This document shows positions 4,321 through 6,550 of a DNA stretch of 6,550 nucleotides, in pieces. Within the stretch, counting starts at the first letter, position 1. The number at the start of each line of letters is the position of its first letter. Origin of the DNA: BOG-908 sp964247675 (lineage in GTDB: Bacteria > Pseudomonadota > Alphaproteobacteria > Acetobacterales > Acetobacteraceae); assembly GCA_964247675.1 (NCBI GenBank), contig CAXTVW010000179.1:1-6550 (forward strand). The letters are read 5' to 3'. Under the pieces are notes generated by a model that saw only the letters and a list, made by a program, of their open reading frames with translations, did not search any database and was not told where the DNA came from. A program made the translations under genes and the position numbers.

Positions 4321-5490
4321 TCAAAGGAGAACGGCTCCCTTCCTTCGTCCAGCCAGAACCACCCCCACCGGCAGCCAGAAGATAAACCATATCGGCCCAG
4401 GCCCCTTCGTGATCTGCCCCAGATCCGTCAGCCCGCCGATCAGCGCGCTCAGCCAGATCGCCACCACCCACAACCACTCCGGCGTCCACCCCCGCCGCTC
4501 CGTCCACAGCGCCCACCAAACCCACAAGACCAGCCCGCCGAACAACACCCCGCCCACAGCACCGCTATAGAACAGCACCGAAAGATACAGGTCGTGCGGG
4601 AACGTGATCCCCGGCAGGTCCAGGTTCGCCGCCAGCCCGTGCCCGAAGAACGGCCGCTCGCGTACCAGCTGCAACGTCCTGTCCCAGATCTCGAACCGGT
4701 GGGATGACCCGCGCGCCACCAGCATGTTCGCCTGGTGGCGCCTCACCCAGCTGGGCAGCAGCCACCATGCCGCAACCAGCGCCGCCAATCCGCCCAGCGC
4801 CCGCCACCGCCACGGCCCGGCCACGCAGAGGAACAGCGTGGCCATGCCCGCGGCCAGCCAAGGCCCGCGGCTCTCCGTCAGCACCAGGAACACCGCCATC
4901 AGCCCGGAAGCCGCCAGATGGGCCGCCCACCAGCGCCGCTCGGACAACGCCCGGCACAAAGCCGCCAGATACGCCACCGTCATCACCGAGGCGCCGAGGA
5001 TCGGATGGCTCGTCGCCCCCCACCCGTGCAAACGGTCCGAATGCTGCGGGAACACCGCGGCCAGGCCCACCGACAGCACGGCGTTCGCCGCACCCGCCCA
5101 GATCAGCACGTCCATCAGCATCCGCCGCGTCGCCAGGTCGCGGAAACCCTCCGCCATCGCCGCCACGAAGACGAGCGTCATCGCCGTGTCCACCGCGAAC
5201 CGCAGGGACCGGTGCCCGTCATCATGCCCCCAGATGAGCGTCAGCCCGGACCACAGGATCAGCCCCGCGGCCAGCCCCCACCCGAGCTCGGCCCGCGCCG
5301 CCTTGCGCCACGCCGCCAGCACCGCCAGCGGCAGCACCCCCACATAGAACACCAGCGCATAGGCCGGCCCGCTGGGTAGCAGGAAGGCGGACGCCACGAA
5401 CACCAGCAACGAGACGGACAACGCCCGGGGCAGCAGGGCCGGCACATCCCGGGGCAGGGCAGGGCGCAACAGCGCCTGCGCGCGCCCCAT
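4321..5490 (-). CDS. O-antigen ligase / polymerase family membrane protein (Wzy_C)
   Basis: A 389-residue inner-membrane protein with roughly ten or more hydrophobic segments. Typical family marks are LTESRGP (204-210), a periplasmic-loop-like region before SHRFEIWD (263-270, with R265), RPFFGHG (279-285) and FPHDLYLSVLFYSG (297-310), whose H299 matches the conserved His of WaaL-type ligases. Such proteins join or polymerise undecaprenyl-linked glycans at the outer face of the inner membrane. Whether this one is a ligase, a polymerase or a holdfast/exopolysaccharide protein cannot be decided from sequence. Start ATG 5490 is chosen because it overlaps the upstream gene's stop as TGATG, implying coupled translation. 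An in-frame ATG at 5514 lies inside that upstream gene and is less likely. There is no separate ribosome-binding site at 5490. The gene is followed by about 90 bases without features and then repeat copy 5. Confidence 0.88.
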   Translation of the reverse strand: MGRAQALLRPALPRDVPALLPRALSVSLLVFVASAFLLPSGPAYALVFYVGVLPLAVLAAWRKAARAELGWGLAAGLILWSGLTLIWGHDDGHRSLRFAVDTAMTLVFVAAMAEGFRDLATRRMLMDVLIWAGAANAVLSVGLAAVFPQHSDRLHGWGATSHPILGASVMTVAYLAALCRALSERRWWAAHLAASGLMAVFLVLTESRGPWLAAGMATLFLCVAGPWRWRALGGLAALVAAWWLLPSWVRRHQANMLVARGSSHRFEIWDRTLQLVRERPFFGHGLAANLDLPGITFPHDLYLSVLFYSGAVGGVLFGGLVLWVWWALWTERRGWTPEWLWVVAIWLSALIGGLTDLGQITKGPGPIWFIFWLPVGVVLAGRRKGAVLL

Positions 5491-6539
5491 CACGCCGCGA
5501 TCAACGTCGGCCACTCGTAACGCGTCGCATCGTGAGTCCCGAACGCCACATCAACCACATACTCCGCAACCGCCGTCTCGTTGAACAGCGCGTGGTAGCG
5601 CGCGCGGCCCGCTTCGGCCACCGCCCGCCGCCAGGCCGGCTCCGCCCGCACCCGCCGCACCAGCCCCGCCAGCTCGTCCATCGACGAGAAAAACCCCATC
5701 GCGCCGTCACCGAACAGCTGCTCATACCCGGTCGCCCGGTCCATCAGGATCATCTGCCCGTTGCCGATCATGTGCGCCACCCGGTCGCTGGTGTAGAGCA
5801 GCGCGTCCTGCCGCCGGCTCGCATTCAGCCCCGCGGCACATCGCGACAGCGCGTCCTGGTAAGCCGCGCCCGCCAGATGCGGCGCGCCCGACAAGCCTGC
5901 CAGAAGCGCCCTTGCCTCAGGCGCCTGGCGCCGCAGCTCGGCGATGAACTCCCCCATGTCCCACGCCTGCCCGAACAGCACGCGCTTCGGCCGGGACGGG
6001 TGGCCGCACGCGAAAAACAGGTCGAACGGCAGATCATCGGCCAGATCCGCCCGCCCGCTCTCCACCGCGAAATCCACCGGATTCGGCATGAACCCCAGCG
6101 CCATGCCCGGCCTGCGCAACGGCGCCAGCGCCCCGCCAGCGGTGGAGACCAGCGTCGCATCCACCACGTCAATCTTGCCCAGCAGCCGCGCCACGTTGTC
6201 CGGCTCGAACATCGGGTCCACGTTCCACTGCAGCACCCGCATCGCCGGCATCGCCCGCCGCAACGCCGCCACTGTCTCCGCCCGGATGGTGTCGGCATGG
6301 CCCAGCACCAGCAGCTCCGGCCGCATGTCCCCCGCCAGCCGCGCCAGCGCCCGGTTCGCCCGCCCCACGCCGAACTTGCGCGAGCCCAGCAGCGTGCCCG
6401 CCCGCGCCGCATCGCGGTCGGCGAAATCCACCACCTGGTGACCCAGCTTCACCAGCCCGCGGCTGATCTTCGGCGCCACGGAGTGCAGGAACGCGCCTTT
6501 TGCCCGGGAGCCGAAATTGCCGACGTGGAGGATGCGCAT
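5490..6539 (-). CDS. Glycosyltransferase, CgeB-like / group 1 (PF13524-type C-terminus)
   Basis: A 349-residue, predicted cytosolic GT-B-fold glycosyltransferase. The N-terminal domain opens with the Rossmann-like MRILHVGNFG and has a second strand near RVLQWNVDPMFEPDN (101-115). The C-terminal domain carries the sugar-nucleotide-binding pattern of CgeB-like enzymes: SDRVAHMIGNGQMILMDR (251-268), GYEQLFGDGAMGFFSSMDEL (271-290) and a closing helix EPAWRRAVAEAGRARYHALF (300-319). Donor and acceptor cannot be told. It is the first gene of a pair with the O-antigen-ligase-family gene, so it probably adds a sugar to a surface glycan. ATG 6539 is preceded by GAGGG (6548-6544) at about four bases and is in the expected place for the first beta strand. 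The bases in front read TGATG, hinting that another minus-strand gene ends here beyond the window. Confidence 0.85.
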   Translation of the reverse strand: MRILHVGNFGSRAKGAFLHSVAPKISRGLVKLGHQVVDFADRDAARAGTLLGSRKFGVGRANRALARLAGDMRPELLVLGHADTIRAETVAALRRAMPAMRVLQWNVDPMFEPDNVARLLGKIDVVDATLVSTAGGALAPLRRPGMALGFMPNPVDFAVESGRADLADDLPFDLFFACGHPSRPKRVLFGQAWDMGEFIAELRRQAPEARALLAGLSGAPHLAGAAYQDALSRCAAGLNASRRQDALLYTSDRVAHMIGNGQMILMDRATGYEQLFGDGAMGFFSSMDELAGLVRRVRAEPAWRRAVAEAGRARYHALFNETAVAEYVVDVAFGTHDATRYEWPTLIAA

Positions 6540-6543
6540 CAGG

Positions 6544-6548
6544 CCCTC
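6544..6548 (-). promoter_or_regulatory. Ribosome-binding site of the glycosyltransferase gene
   Basis: GAGGG on the minus strand, four bases before ATG 6539. The intervening bases end in TGATG, so an upstream gene could stop at 6541-6539, its TGA sharing the A with the start codon. This is the same junction type as between this gene and the ligase gene downstream. Confidence 0.55.
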
Positions 6549-6550
6549 GA

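Noticed and set aside
4322..4341. Hairpin at the 3' end of the O-antigen ligase gene as terminator
   Set aside because: The seven-pair stem lies inside the last codons and has no following T-run.

Overview
This is a GC-rich window whose only markedly AT-rich stretches are five short repeats. The codon bias, the gene families and the repeat type (a T-tract followed by a T/A-tract hairpin, whose translation reads like 'KVFCFFFSKKK') suggest an alphaproteobacterium, most likely of the Acetobacteraceae. That assignment is recalled pattern plus inference; nothing in the window proves it.

Layout, left to right. Repeat copy 1 (1-55, + orientation) lies just past the 3' end of a minus-strand YmdB/TIGR00282-type metallophosphoesterase gene (72-884). 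Copy 2 (898-957, - orientation) lies just before its start. A short divergent region and copy 3 (1011-1065, +) lead into a plus-strand block. This block holds an exported two-domain VOC (glyoxalase-fold) protein (1132-2043), a glycine/histidine-rich lipoprotein overlapping it by four bases (2040-2538, broken by a 100-N assembly gap), a 48-bp near-palindrome (2547-2594), and a MarR-GNAT fusion gene (2599-3597). Copy 4 (3593-3647, +) forms the convergent junction with a minus-strand 5-formyltetrahydrofolate cyclo-ligase gene (3621-4178). Copy 5 (4174-4228, -) lies at the 5' end of that gene. The right third is a minus-strand surface-polysaccharide operon: a CgeB-like glycosyltransferase (5490-6539) followed by an O-antigen-ligase-family membrane protein (4321-5490), with stop and start codons overlapping as TGATG.

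How the parts fit. Cyclo-ligase and TIGR00282 genes are commonly neighbours in alphaproteobacteria. Here they keep the same order and strand but are separated by the plus-strand block. Each is bracketed by inverted repeat copies. Copy 4 supplies the stop codon of the MarR-GNAT gene on one strand, and the last eight codons plus stop of the cyclo-ligase on the other. Copy 5 probably supplies the ribosome-binding site and start codon of the cyclo-ligase. Copy 2 differs from the others in its hairpin stem by two compensatory base-pair changes, which suggests the hairpin itself is maintained.

The most interesting signals are this repeat family acting as gene punctuation, and the palindrome with two tandem 12-mers covering the MarR-GNAT ribosome-binding site. 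No RNA gene, CRISPR array, transposase or phage gene was found. No gene-free stretch exceeds 300 bases.
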